Source: Oxalobacteraceae bacterium | Lineage (GTDB): Bacteria > Pseudomonadota > Gammaproteobacteria > Burkholderiales > Burkholderiaceae_D | Assembly: GCA_027490725.1 (NCBI GenBank) | Contig: JAIXXN010000015.1 | Location: 1 to 63,948 of the forward strand | Reading direction: 5' to 3' | Length of the DNA stretch: 63,948 nt | The notes under the pieces: model-generated | What the model was told of the DNA's origin: nothing | What the model saw: only the letters and a program-made list of their open reading frames with translations | Databases searched by the model: none | Translations under genes and position numbers: made by a program | Shown here: positions 34,905-44,629 of the stretch, piece after piece | Position numbering within the stretch: position 1 is the first letter of the stretch | How the letters are laid out: every line of letters begins with the position of its first letter

Positions 34905-36737
34905 ATGGAGCAGGATGATTTGCTGCCGTCGACGCAGGTCAGTCAGCGGGTGATGGGTTTGCGCTTGCTAACGGGGCTGGTGCAGGGGCTGCTGCTGTAC
35001 TGGCTGTATCGCGCGACCCAGCAGGGTGGCTGGCTGGCGGCCATGCCGGCCGTGATGGCGCCGCTGCTGATGGCCGGCCTGCTGTTGCCGGCCATGCTGA
35101 TTTCCGCGCTGGGGCATATGGCGCCTAGAAAACTGGCGTTGTGGATGCTGCTGGCCGCCGTTGCGGTGCTGGCGATGGCGCTGCATGCCGTGCAGCGCGA
35201 TGCCGGTCTGGCACTCAACCCCGGCATGGCCGGCAATGCTGCGTTGCGGGTGCTGGCCGGACCGTTGCTGCCGGGCGGCGCCGCCTTCCTGTTTATCGCC
35301 CATGCGCTGGTGCTGGCCGGCGCGCAGGATCAGCGCCGCATCGCCAGTTACGACCGCTATTTCGAGGTGTCGTGGAAGCTGGTGGTGCAACTGCTGTTTT
35401 CCGGCGTGTTTGTGGGTGCGCTGTGGCTGGTGCTGCTGATGGGCAGTGGCCTGTTCGCCATGCTCAAACTGTACTTCTTCAAAAATATGCTGGGTGAAGC
35501 CTGGTTCAATGTGCCGGTGCTGTGCTTTGCGTGGTCGTGCGCGATGCATATTACCGACGTGCGTCCGGCCATTGTGCGTGGTATCCGCAGCCTGCTACTG
35601 GTGCTGCTATCGTGGTTACTGCTGGTAGCAGCGCTGATCATCAGCGCCTTCCTGTGCACCTTGCCGTTTACCGGACTGGCGGCGCTGTGGAGCACCGGCC
35701 ATGCCACCGCGCTGCTGCTGGCGGCCGACGTGGTGTTAATTATCCTGATTAATGCGGCGTTCCAGAATGGCCATGTCAAGGCAGCGCTGGCCGTGCGCGT
35801 TAGTGCCCGGGTCGCCGCCTTGCTGATCCTGCCGCTGACGGCAATTGCCATATATGCGCTGGGTTTGCGGGTGTTCGATTACGGCTGGACCACCGACCGG
35901 GTGATCGCTGCGGCCGGACTGGTGGTGGCGAGCTGTTATGCGCTCGGCTATGCGTGGGCGGCACAGCGCTACGAGAGCTGGCTGGTGCCGATCGCGATGG
36001 TCAATGTGGCGACCTCGGTGGTGGTGCTGGCCGTGCTGCTGGCATTGCTGACGCCAGTCGCCGATCCGGCCCGGCTGTCGGTCAACAACCAGATGGCGCG
36101 GCTGGCGAAAGGGCGCACCAAGCCGGCGCAATTCGATTTCCACTATCTGCGTTTCGAAGGTCAGCGTTATGGGCAGGCCGCGTTGGCCCAGTTGGCCCAG
36201 CAGAGCAGCGGCCCGGAGGCAGCATGGATTCGTACGCAGGCTGGCAAGGCGCTCAAGGAACTCAGTCCGTGGGTGGCGCACAACACCAGCCAGCCGCTGT
36301 CGTTGCGCGATAACCTGACGGTCTGGCCGCAGGGCGCGCAACTGCCGGACAGTTTTGTCACGCAAAGCTGGAAAGCGCCGGGTGGCGACCAGCGCAACGA
36401 CGCGAACCTACCGGCCTGCCTGAGCACGCCCGGCGTGCAATGCGATGCGCTGGTGACGGACATGGATGGTGATGGCCAGCCAGAGGTGCTGCTGTTGCGC
36501 GGCAGCGGTTATCAGGGGCCGGCACTGTATGGGCGAAAGGATGGTAGCTGGCTGCTACTCGGGCGGCTGGCGGCACAGGGTAATGCCTGTCCGGCACTGA
36601 TCGAACGACTGAAAGCGGGGCGCTTCCAGCTCGTCACGCCGGCCATCAAGGCCTTGCAGGTGGATGGCCAGCAGCTGCAGTTTCAGAGTTCTTTCGATCA
36701 GCAGGACTGCCAGCTGATCGACGCTGCCAGCAAGTAG
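34905..36737 (+). CDS. DUF4153-family integral membrane protein
   Basis: About 610 residues from ATG 34905, which has AGGGAGA upstream. It has roughly ten membrane segments up to residue 400, with the conserved YDRYFEVSWKLVVQLLFSGV and LKLYFFKNMLGEAWFN blocks of the family. A soluble C-terminal domain of about 200 residues contains a calcium-like acidic loop (TDMDGDGQPEVLLL). Function unknown. The ten-helix part is family-typical; the soluble domain may face the periplasm. Confidence 0.8.
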   Translation: MEQDDLLPSTQVSQRVMGLRLLTGLVQGLLLYWLYRATQQGGWLAAMPAVMAPLLMAGLLLPAMLISALGHMAPRKLALWMLLAAVAVLAMALHAVQRDAGLALNPGMAGNAALRVLAGPLLPGGAAFLFIAHALVLAGAQDQRRIASYDRYFEVSWKLVVQLLFSGVFVGALWLVLLMGSGLFAMLKLYFFKNMLGEAWFNVPVLCFAWSCAMHITDVRPAIVRGIRSLLLVLLSWLLLVAALIISAFLCTLPFTGLAALWSTGHATALLLAADVVLIILINAAFQNGHVKAALAVRVSARVAALLILPLTAIAIYALGLRVFDYGWTTDRVIAAAGLVVASCYALGYAWAAQRYESWLVPIAMVNVATSVVVLAVLLALLTPVADPARLSVNNQMARLAKGRTKPAQFDFHYLRFEGQRYGQAALAQLAQQSSGPEAAWIRTQAGKALKELSPWVAHNTSQPLSLRDNLTVWPQGAQLPDSFVTQSWKAPGGDQRNDANLPACLSTPGVQCDALVTDMDGDGQPEVLLLRGSGYQGPALYGRKDGSWLLLGRLAAQGNACPALIERLKAGRFQLVTPAIKALQVDGQQLQFQSSFDQQDCQLIDAASK

Positions 36738-36777
36738 CGGGCAAGGCCGTGCGGCATTGCTGCGCCAGAGCGCTGCA

Positions 36778-37749
36778 TCAGACGGCAGCGCTCCAGACCT
36801 GCTGGGCCACCCGCATCATGTTGCGCCCCAGTACCAGTTCCGCTTCGGCGTCGCTCAGGCCCACTTTGCGCAAGGCCAGTGGCAACTGGCGCCACACTTC
36901 CGGTGGCGTGAAAGTTGGCGGGCGTTCGGGGTTGTAGCCCGCCGATGCCGGCCACCAGTAGGACGGATCGAAGGCGCCGGGCGGCGTGTCGTCCAGCCCG
37001 GGCTGGGTGAAACAGATATCGAGACCGATGCCGGCATGCGACACGCCCACCAGATCTGCCACATAGGCGACGTGACGCGCGACGGCGTCGGCGCCCGGAT
37101 GCTCCTGACCGAGGAACCACGACAGCCCGGAGATGCAAACCACGCCACCGGTCGCCGCACAGGCGCGGATCTGTTCATCGGTGATGTTGCGGCCATGCGG
37201 CACCAGCGTGTAGGGATTGGCGTGGCTGAATATCACCGGCTGGTTCGAGGTGGCCATGATATCGAGGCTGCAGAGGCGGCCGGTATGGGAGCAATCGAGC
37301 AGGATGCCGGCATCGTTGACCGCTGCCACCATGCTGTGACCGAGCGAGGTCAGGCCACGCGGCAGATCGTGGCAGCCATCCGCCACGCTGTTATTCCGGT
37401 TGTAGGCAAAGTGCATCTGGCGCACGCCCAGCTGGGCGTAGAGCTTGACCATTTCTGGCTGATCGAGCAGCGGCAGGGCGCCTTCCAGATCGAAGCTGAT
37501 CGCCATCCGGCCATCGGCGGCGGCCTGAATAATGTCGTCGACACTGTAGACCAGCACGTAGCGGTCCGGATTGGCGGCGATGGTGGCACGGTAGCCGGCG
37601 ATCACGGACATCACCTGGGCAATCGGGTTCATGTCCGCGCCAACATTGAGCGAGACGTAATTCACGCCCGCATCGTGCAGCCTCTGTACCGGCATAAAGT
37701 CGGCCTGCGGGTGCTGTGGCAGGCAGGCGTGGGCGTCCCAGTTAATCAT
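36778..37749 (-). CDS. Membrane dipeptidase-like (peptidase M19) with altered metal motif
   Basis: A 323-residue TIM-barrel amidohydrolase. The canonical M19 HxD at the N-terminus reads HAC here (INWDAHACLPQHP). Other metal or catalytic residues remain: FDLEGALPLL (bridging glutamate), DCSHTGRLCS and PVIFSHANPYTLVPHGRNIT (two histidines and arginine), and DI near the end. A subfamily of M19-like proteins has this variation. Dipeptide hydrolysis is likely but not assured. No signal peptide, so it is probably cytoplasmic. Confidence 0.85.
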   Translation of the reverse strand: MINWDAHACLPQHPQADFMPVQRLHDAGVNYVSLNVGADMNPIAQVMSVIAGYRATIAANPDRYVLVYSVDDIIQAAADGRMAISFDLEGALPLLDQPEMVKLYAQLGVRQMHFAYNRNNSVADGCHDLPRGLTSLGHSMVAAVNDAGILLDCSHTGRLCSLDIMATSNQPVIFSHANPYTLVPHGRNITDEQIRACAATGGVVCISGLSWFLGQEHPGADAVARHVAYVADLVGVSHAGIGLDICFTQPGLDDTPPGAFDPSYWWPASAGYNPERPPTFTPPEVWRQLPLALRKVGLSDAEAELVLGRNMMRVAQQVWSAAV

Positions 37750-37872
37750 ATGCGTCCGCTAGTTCGAAAACTGTATGTTCCCACGAATGTGCAGCGAGGG
37801 CAAATTGCGCTGGCGGCACAAATCGCGGCATAGCTTATACTGGCGGGATATATTGTTTTTTTGAAGGCCGTC

Positions 37873-39120
37873 ATGTCTTTTTCTACACTGGGCCTTGTTC
37901 CCCCACTGGTCAACGCGGTAACCAGCATCGGTTATCTGGAGCCGACCGCCATCCAGCGTGAAGCGATTCCCGTGATTCTGCGTGGTGGCGACGTGCTGGG
38001 CGCAGCCCAGACCGGGTCCGGCAAAACGGCGGCGTTCGCGTTGCCGCTGCTGCAGGCACTACTCGATAACCGCAGTGGTGCGCGTCAGTTGCACGGGCTG
38101 GTACTGGTGCCGACCCGCGAACTGGCGGTACAGGTGGGCGAATCGATCCGCAAACTGGCAGCGCAGCTGCCGATGCCGGTCAAAGTGGCGATTGTGTTTG
38201 GCGGGGTGTCGATCAATCCGCAGATGATGGCGCTGCGTGGCGGTGCCGACATCGTGGTGGCGACACCGGGCCGGCTGCTCGATCTGCTCGACCATAACGC
38301 CCTGAAGATTTCCCGTACCGCCATGCTGGTACTGGACGAAGCGGACCGTCTGCTGGATTTGGGCTTTAGTGAAGAACTGAACCGTATTCTGGGCATGCTG
38401 CCGCAGCAGCGCCAGAATCTGTTCTTCTCGGCCACCTTCCCGCCGCGGGTGCAGGCGCTGGCTGAGCAGATTCTGCATCAGCCGACGCGGGTGGAAGTGC
38501 TGTCCGAGCCGGTGAGTAAGCCCGACATCGTGCAGCGCGCCATCATGGTCGATGTGCCGCAGCGCACCATGCTGCTCAAGCATTTGATCAAGGAAAACCA
38601 GTGGAGCCGGGTGCTAGTGTTCGTCGCGACCAAGTATGCGGCGGAACACGTGGCCGATAAATTGAACCGTAACGGCATCCGCGCCGGGGCATTCCATGGC
38701 GAGTTCAGTCAGGGCGCCCGCAGCGAGGTGCTGGGCGACTTCAAAGCCTGCCGGCTGCAGGTGATGGTGGCAACCGATGTGGCAGCGCGCGGCATCGATA
38801 TTGCCCGTCTGCCCGCCGTGGTGAATTACGATCTGCCCCGTTCTGCTGTGGATTACACCCACCGTATCGGCCGTACCGGCCGGGCCGGTGAAAGTGGTGT
38901 GGCGATCAGCTTCGTCAGTGCTGCAACCGAGCAGCACTTGCGCTTGATCGAAAAGCGTCAGGAAATCCGTCTGGAACGTGAGCAGATTCCCGGCTTCGAA
39001 GCGCAGGAAACGCTGCCACCACCCGTGTATGCGGTGACGGATACGGTCAATGGCGGTATCAAGGGTCATCGTAAGAGCAAGAAGGACAAGCTGCGCGAGG
39101 CAGCTGCCAATCAGGGCTGA
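37873..39120 (+). CDS. rhlE: DEAD-box RNA helicase, RhlE type
   Basis: A 415-residue helicase. Q motif GYLEPTAIQREAIP; motif I AAQTGSGKTAAF; Ia PTRELAVQV; II VLDEADRLLDLGF; III FSATFP; V ATDVAARGIDIARLP; VI HRIGRTGRAG. The C-terminus is short and basic (GHRKSKKDKLREAA). RhlE proteins remodel RNA in ribosome assembly and decay. The start at 37873 begins the usual MSFSTLGL. Confidence 0.93.
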   Translation: MSFSTLGLVPPLVNAVTSIGYLEPTAIQREAIPVILRGGDVLGAAQTGSGKTAAFALPLLQALLDNRSGARQLHGLVLVPTRELAVQVGESIRKLAAQLPMPVKVAIVFGGVSINPQMMALRGGADIVVATPGRLLDLLDHNALKISRTAMLVLDEADRLLDLGFSEELNRILGMLPQQRQNLFFSATFPPRVQALAEQILHQPTRVEVLSEPVSKPDIVQRAIMVDVPQRTMLLKHLIKENQWSRVLVFVATKYAAEHVADKLNRNGIRAGAFHGEFSQGARSEVLGDFKACRLQVMVATDVAARGIDIARLPAVVNYDLPRSAVDYTHRIGRTGRAGESGVAISFVSAATEQHLRLIEKRQEIRLEREQIPGFEAQETLPPPVYAVTDTVNGGIKGHRKSKKDKLREAAANQG

Positions 39121-39190
39121 CCCTGGTCTGATCCAGATCTGACCCCGGCCTGACTCCGGCCTAAGCCGGGTCGGATGCCGGGTGAGGCGT

Positions 39191-39544
39191 CTAGCCGCCG
39201 ACCCGTTTCGGCTGGTAGCCCTGTTTTTTCAGGGCCTCGAGTACGCGCTCGCAGTGATCTCCCTGAATTTCGATCACGCCTTCCTTGACGGTGCCGCCTG
39301 AACCACAGGCGCTGCGCAACTGCTTGCCCAGTGCCGCCAGCGCGTCTGCATCAAGGGCCATACCTTTTACCAGTGTGACGGTTTTTCCACCGCGTCCTTT
39401 GCTTTCGCGCGAGACTTTGATGGCGCCGTCGCCCAGTGGGCGGGTGCGCGCCGCGCTTTTGCAGCGGCAACTGGCCAGTGGCTGGCCACAATCCGGACAC
39501 AGACGGCCGGTTTCAGTGGAATAGACGGGGCGGGAATTGCTCAT
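39191..39544 (-). CDS. SUI1/YciH-family translation factor
   Basis: A 117-residue eIF1-like protein. An N-terminal cysteine cluster (LCPDCGQPLASCRC) may bind zinc. The SUI1 fold follows: RESKGRGGKTVTLVKGMALD, LGKQLRSACGSGGTVKEGVI and IQGDHCERVLEALKKQGYQ. Bacterial YciH is reported to influence start-site fidelity. It is convergent with rhlE and separate from the M16 peptidase on the other strand. Confidence 0.92.
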   Translation of the reverse strand: MSNSRPVYSTETGRLCPDCGQPLASCRCKSAARTRPLGDGAIKVSRESKGRGGKTVTLVKGMALDADALAALGKQLRSACGSGGTVKEGVIEIQGDHCERVLEALKKQGYQPKRVGG

Positions 39545-39675
39545 GGCGGCATTCTAGCAGATGGCCGGGGTGACAAAAAAGCCAGTCTGGTGGCTTGCGG
39601 GCAGCCACGAAATCCGCCGGAACCGGTCGATTCGGTGTAAGGTAAGCCTTTCCTTTCAATGCGGAAGCGTCAGGT

Positions 39676-42552
39676 ATGAAGTCAGGTTTGAAGACGGGCT
39701 TGAAACGTCGCTGCGGCATCACCATGCTGCTGCTGGCATGGGTAACGCTGCCATGGACGATGACCGCGTCGGCGGCACAGGTAGCGGCAACGGCCGCAAC
39801 ACCGGCCGCGCTCAAACTCGGCGACCCGATACCAGTGGGCCCACAGGTCAGCACCGGTAAGCTGGCCAATGGTCTGACCTATTATGTGCAGAAGAATAGC
39901 CGTCCGGAGAAAAAGCTCGAGCTGCGGCTGGTAGTGAAAGCCGGTTCCATGCAGGAGGACGATGACCAGCAAGGTCTGGCGCACTTTCTCGAACACATGG
40001 CCTTTAACGGTTCGACCCATTTCAAGCGCCATGAGCTGGTGTCCTATCTGCAGTCGGTCGGGGTGAAATTCGGCGCCGATCTGAATGCCTCCACCAGTTT
40101 CAACGAGACCATCTACATCCTGCCCCTGCCCACCGATCAGCCGGGCGTGGTGGAGCAGGGCTTTCAGGTGCTGGAAGACTGGGCTCACGGCCTGTCGCTG
40201 AGGGACGCCGATATCGATAGTGAACGCGGTATCGTGCTGGAAGAGCTGCGCCTCGGTAAGGGCGTGGATGACCGCATGAACAAGGTGCTGCTGCCGAAGA
40301 TACTCAACGGTTCGCAGTATGCACAGCGTTTGCCGATCGGGCAGGAAGTGATTCTGAAGAATTTCCGTTACGACGCGATCCGGCGCTTCTATCATGACTG
40401 GTACCGCCCGGATCTGATGGCGGTGGTGGTGGTGGGCGATATTGCCCCGGCCGAAGCGCGCGCCCTGATCGAACGCCATTTCGGAAAACTGCGTAATCCT
40501 GCAGCGGCCCGCCCGCACCAGTATGCGAAGATCCCGGCGCGGGCCAGGTCGGAAGAGGTGCTGTTCACCGACAAGGAAATTGGCAGCAATAGCGTGTTTA
40601 TCCGTTATCCCGTGATGCCGGTGCCCGCAGATCGTACGGTGGGCGATTACCGTAACAAGCTGATGGAAAATATGCTGGCAACGCTGCTCAATATGCGTCT
40701 GCACGAGTTGACCCAGCAAGATAATCCGCCATTCCTGCAGGCGGGGGCAGGGCTGAGTAGCGTGGTGCATGGTTACCGATCGTTTGGCGCTGGTGCGCTG
40801 CTCGGTAAAAGCGGCGCGGCGCCGGCGCTCCGCGCGCTGGTGCAGGAGCAGCAGCGCGCGCGCCAGTTCGGCTTTACTGCGGCGGAGCTTGAACGTGTCA
40901 AGAAGGGCATGCTGCGCAATTACGAACGGCTCTACAACGAGCGGGAAAAATCCGACTCGGCGCTGTATGCGGCCGAGTACATCCGTAATTTTCTAGAGCA
41001 GGAAACCATCCCCGGTATCGAAACCGAATACCGTTATGCGCAGCAGCTGATCCCCGCCATCACGCTGGCAGAATTGAACGCGGCGGCGCGCGGCAGTCTG
41101 CCTGATGGCGGTAGCAAACTGCTGGTGTACACCGGCAGCGATGGCGCCGGCACGCAGCCACCGGGAGCGGGCGAGATGCTGGCGCTGACTGCCGCGGCGG
41201 AACAGAGCAGTGTGCAGGCGCAGGTCGAAAAACAGCTGGCCGGCGAACTGATGGCGGTCGCACCCAAGCCGGGTAGCATCATCAGTGAAAAACGCGATGA
41301 ACGTCTGGGGCTGACGGAACTGGTACTCAGTAACGGCGTGAAGGTGGTGCTGAAACCCACCGATTTCAATAATGATCAGGTCATCATGACGGGACTGCGC
41401 TTCGGTGGCTGGTCACTGTTCCCGGATCAGGATCTGTTCAGCGCGCGTTACGCCAGCAGTATCGTTAGCCAGATGGGGGTGCAGCAGTTTACGCCGGCCG
41501 ATCTGGTCAAGGTGCTGGCCGGGAAGACTGCCGGTGCCAGTGCCACCATCCACGGTGTCAACGAAAGCATCAGCGGTGGTTCCGGGCGCAGCGATATCGA
41601 GAGCATGCTGCAACTGGTGTACCTGAATCTGACGGCGCCGGGCAAGGATGGCGCGATTTTCAAGGCCTATGTAGAACGCCAGCGCGAGCTGGCGCGGAAT
41701 AATCTGGCGCGTCCAGAAGCGCAGCTCGAGGATGCGGTCACAGCGACGCTGTTTGGCGCGCAGGCGCGCGTAGCGCGGGCACCGAAGCCCGCCGATTTCG
41801 ACCAGTTGGAACTGGAGCGGGTGCTGGCGCTGTACCGCAGCCGCCTGTCCAGCGCGCGCGACTTCAGCTTCTTCATGACGGGAAGTTTCAGTGTCGAGCA
41901 GGTCAAGCCGCTGCTGGCCACCTACCTGGCCAGTCTGCCGGTGCCGGAACTACCGGTGCTGTACCGTGACGATGGTGTGCGCCCGGTGCGCGGGGTGGTC
42001 AAGCAGGCGGTGTACGCCGGCACGGAAGCGAAGAGTACGATTTCGCTGACATTTACCGGTGATGCGCAGTTCTCGTCGCGCGAGCGGATGCGCTTGCAGG
42101 CGCTGATCGAGGTGATGAATATCAAGCTGATCGAGGTGTTGCGCGAGCAGATGGGGGTGATCTATAGCGGCGGGCTGCGCGGCAGTATGGAACGTCTGCC
42201 GTATCCGCATTTCACGGTCACGGCCACGCTGCCGTGTGCGCCGGAAAATGTCGAGAAGGTGCTGACAGCGGTGTTTGCCCAGATGGCGCAGATTGCCGAG
42301 CAGGGCGCCGAGGAAGCCGATCTGCAGAAGGTCAAGGCGGTCTGGCTGAAAAACTACCGCAAGGGTATGCGCGAAAACGGCTACTGGATGGCGGTGCTGA
42401 TGAATGCCTATTTCAACCAGACCGACCCGGCCGATGTGCTCAGCTATCCGGAACGGGTGGAGGCCTTGACGGCGGCGGAACTCAGGGACAGTGCGCGCAC
42501 CTATCTGAATCCGCAAAATTATGCCCAGGTGGTGCTGTATCCGGCGAAGTAG
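39676..42552 (+). CDS. M16-family zinc peptidase, two-domain, exported
   Basis: A 958-residue protein with a signal peptide (about residues 1-35, ending TASAAQ). The inverted zinc motif HxxEH is in GLAHFLEHMAFNGS near residue 100, with the downstream glutamate in SERGIVLEELRLG. A second, inactive M16 half is at about 530-958 (RLGLTELVLSNGVKVVLKPT). These pitrilysin-like enzymes degrade peptides in the periplasm. The start at 39676 gives the clearest signal peptide. Confidence 0.93.
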   Translation: MKSGLKTGLKRRCGITMLLLAWVTLPWTMTASAAQVAATAATPAALKLGDPIPVGPQVSTGKLANGLTYYVQKNSRPEKKLELRLVVKAGSMQEDDDQQGLAHFLEHMAFNGSTHFKRHELVSYLQSVGVKFGADLNASTSFNETIYILPLPTDQPGVVEQGFQVLEDWAHGLSLRDADIDSERGIVLEELRLGKGVDDRMNKVLLPKILNGSQYAQRLPIGQEVILKNFRYDAIRRFYHDWYRPDLMAVVVVGDIAPAEARALIERHFGKLRNPAAARPHQYAKIPARARSEEVLFTDKEIGSNSVFIRYPVMPVPADRTVGDYRNKLMENMLATLLNMRLHELTQQDNPPFLQAGAGLSSVVHGYRSFGAGALLGKSGAAPALRALVQEQQRARQFGFTAAELERVKKGMLRNYERLYNEREKSDSALYAAEYIRNFLEQETIPGIETEYRYAQQLIPAITLAELNAAARGSLPDGGSKLLVYTGSDGAGTQPPGAGEMLALTAAAEQSSVQAQVEKQLAGELMAVAPKPGSIISEKRDERLGLTELVLSNGVKVVLKPTDFNNDQVIMTGLRFGGWSLFPDQDLFSARYASSIVSQMGVQQFTPADLVKVLAGKTAGASATIHGVNESISGGSGRSDIESMLQLVYLNLTAPGKDGAIFKAYVERQRELARNNLARPEAQLEDAVTATLFGAQARVARAPKPADFDQLELERVLALYRSRLSSARDFSFFMTGSFSVEQVKPLLATYLASLPVPELPVLYRDDGVRPVRGVVKQAVYAGTEAKSTISLTFTGDAQFSSRERMRLQALIEVMNIKLIEVLREQMGVIYSGGLRGSMERLPYPHFTVTATLPCAPENVEKVLTAVFAQMAQIAEQGAEEADLQKVKAVWLKNYRKGMRENGYWMAVLMNAYFNQTDPADVLSYPERVEALTAAELRDSARTYLNPQNYAQVVLYPAK

Positions 42553-42603
42553 GCCTGCCGCCTGTTACACTTGCGCTTATTTCACAGCGTAACGGAGGAT
42601 GAA

Positions 42604-42804
42604 TTGGCAAAGAAAAAGGAAGAACTGGATCCGGAGACGCTGGAACTGATTCACTGGTGTATCGAGGTCGAAGGTTTTCTGGTCAAGGGCGGTGCCACGC
42701 AGGAGCAGGCGCAGGAGCATATCGAAGAACAGGTTGAATGGTTCACGGACCTGTTTTACGACGGCATGACGCCGGAGCAGGCCGCCAAGGAAGCGCTGGC
42801 CTGA
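42604..42804 (+). CDS. Small acidic protein, unknown function
   Basis: A 66-residue protein from TTG 42604; GGAGGA lies 4-8 nt upstream, which decides this start. Sequence LAKKKEELDPETLELIHWCI then EEQVEWFTDLFYDGMTPEQA. It is soluble, helical and acidic, and no function is known to me. The ribosome site and regular composition support a real gene. Confidence 0.7.
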   Translation: MAKKKEELDPETLELIHWCIEVEGFLVKGGATQEQAQEHIEEQVEWFTDLFYDGMTPEQAAKEALA

Positions 42805-42914
42805 GCTGTCCTTACGCTAGAATGGTCAGATAAATGGCAACATAAGGGTTGCAACGTTTCAGGGTTTAACGTTGGCGCGTCTGCGCGCCTGTGCTTTCCA
42901 TGAGAGGAGGTCTT

Positions 42915-43442
42915 ATGCTGAAAAAAATAGGCTTGGGTGTGCTCTTGCTGGTGCTGATTGTGCTGGGACTGGCGGCCATGCAGCCGTCCACTTTCCGGGT
43001 ACAGCGCCAGATCGATATCCGGGCCACGCCCGATCACATCCAGCCACTGATTAGCGATTTCCATCACTGGACCCAGTGGTCACCGTGGGAAAAACTCGAT
43101 CCTGCCATGCAGCGCACCTATAGTGGCGCGACGGCCGATCTGGGCGCGGTGTATGCATGGAAGGGCGACGACAAGGTCGGCGCCGGGCGCATGGAAATTA
43201 CCGGCCTGCAGGCACCGCAACAGGTGCAGATCAAGCTCGATTTCATCGCACCGTTTGCCTCGTCCTGCCAGACCGAATTTGCCCTGACCGGCAAAGGCGA
43301 GCTGACCACGGTCAGCTGGACTATGAGCGGACCGTCCGACTTCATGACACGGTTGATGGGCGTGTTCGTCAGCATGGACACAATGATCGGCAAGGACTTC
43401 GAAGCCGGTCTGCAAAATCTCAAAACCGTCGCGGAGAAATAG
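42915..43442 (+). CDS. SRPBCC/polyketide-cyclase-like membrane-anchored protein
   Basis: A 175-residue protein from ATG 42915 with GAGGAGG upstream. One N-terminal membrane anchor (LGVLLLVLIVLGLAAMQP) precedes an SRPBCC (START-like) fold: FRVQRQIDIRATPDHIQPLI, FHHWTQWSPWEKLDP and VSWTMSGPSDFMTRLMGVFV. Members bind hydrophobic ligands, but the ligand cannot be told here. Confidence 0.85.
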   Translation: MLKKIGLGVLLLVLIVLGLAAMQPSTFRVQRQIDIRATPDHIQPLISDFHHWTQWSPWEKLDPAMQRTYSGATADLGAVYAWKGDDKVGAGRMEITGLQAPQQVQIKLDFIAPFASSCQTEFALTGKGELTTVSWTMSGPSDFMTRLMGVFVSMDTMIGKDFEAGLQNLKTVAEK

Positions 43443-43460
43443 CCGTTCCCCCGGACCGTT

Positions 43461-44507
43461 TCAGCGCAGCGACTGACGATAGGCGCCGGGGTTGACCCCG
43501 GCCCACTCGTGGAACGCGTGATGGAAGGCACTCTGCTCCTGATAGCCGAGCAGGAAGGCGATGTCGACCAGACTCAGTTCCGGCTGGCGCAAATAATCCT
43601 TGGCCAGTGCAAAGCGGGCCTGATCCAGCACCTGCTGGAAGGTGATGCCGGCCTCGCTCAGTTTGCGCTGCAGGGTACGCGGCGAGAGCGCCAGTTCGGC
43701 GGCGATCGATGCCAGCCGCACCTGTCCGTGCGCCAGCGTGCGCACAATCGCTGCATGGACCTGCTGGGGCAGTGTGACGGCTTGCTGCACGGGCTGGGTG
43801 CGCTGCGTATGCTGGCGTAACAGCTGTTCGGCGTGCTGCTGCAATACCGGATACAGGCTGACATCGGCATTCGGTACCGGCCATGCCAGCAGGGCCGCAT
43901 CAAAGCTGGCGCAGTTGCTGCTGGCATTAAACGCTGGCATGGCACCCAGCACCCTGACATATTCTGCGCGGCTCCCTGATGGTCCACCGTCATGGGTCAG
44001 GCATAGCTGTGCCGCCGGCAGACTGGTACCGGCCAGCCAGTTGCCGAACACCCGGATACCGGCAAACACACTATCGGCCAGATGGCGCTGCGCGGCGCCG
44101 TAATTGCTATGCCAGGTATATTGCGCGACACCTGCCTGCACGGTAATCGCCGAACGGCCCAGATCGTGGGCCAGCTGCTCGTAGCGCATAGTCTGCTCCA
44201 GCGCCATGCCGAAATCGCGGCAACTTAGCAGAATCAGCCCGTAGACACTGTAGGTGCCGAGTTTCACGCATTCGCCCACATGCAGGCCGAAGTGCTCGTC
44301 CTGCGCCAGCGTTGCGCCCAGTTCCAGCAGACGGACGTACAGGTCGGCGCGCAGGGTCTCGGGCAGGGGCGACAGGCTGCCTGCAGCCAGCCCGGCGGCC
44401 TGCTCCAGTGCTGCCGGCGTGACGCCGCGTGCCGCAGCGGCATCGAGCAGCGGTTGCAGATAGGAGCCGGCCACGCGGCGCGCAGGCTCAGCGTGCTGGC
44501 TTGGCAT
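43461..44507 (-). CDS. AraC-family regulator of the ether-lipid-like cluster
   Basis: A 348-residue protein with the Arabinose_bd (PF12625-type) N-terminal domain (FGLHVGECVKLGTYSVYGLI, QLAHDLGRSA) and a C-terminal double helix-turn-helix (VRLASIAAELALSPRTLQRK, LSLVDIAFLLGYQEQSAFHH). It is divergent from the FAD-oxidase/GlpD/kinase genes across a 120-nt gap and is their likely regulator. Confidence 0.88.
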   Translation of the reverse strand: MPSQHAEPARRVAGSYLQPLLDAAAARGVTPAALEQAAGLAAGSLSPLPETLRADLYVRLLELGATLAQDEHFGLHVGECVKLGTYSVYGLILLSCRDFGMALEQTMRYEQLAHDLGRSAITVQAGVAQYTWHSNYGAAQRHLADSVFAGIRVFGNWLAGTSLPAAQLCLTHDGGPSGSRAEYVRVLGAMPAFNASSNCASFDAALLAWPVPNADVSLYPVLQQHAEQLLRQHTQRTQPVQQAVTLPQQVHAAIVRTLAHGQVRLASIAAELALSPRTLQRKLSEAGITFQQVLDQARFALAKDYLRQPELSLVDIAFLLGYQEQSAFHHAFHEWAGVNPGAYRQSLR

Positions 44508-44629
44508 AATCGAACAAGGTGGATGTCATGAAAGCGCAATACCGCTCTAGCGGCTTCTCTTATTCTCGTGTCATTGAAACTTGGCGCGCCTCAGTATAGC
44601 AAGCGCGCCCTAACGCCGACAGGAAAACA

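Noticed and set aside
39682..40770. A long antisense frame within the M16 peptidase
   Set aside because: Shadow of a high-GC coding gene; no recognisable protein.
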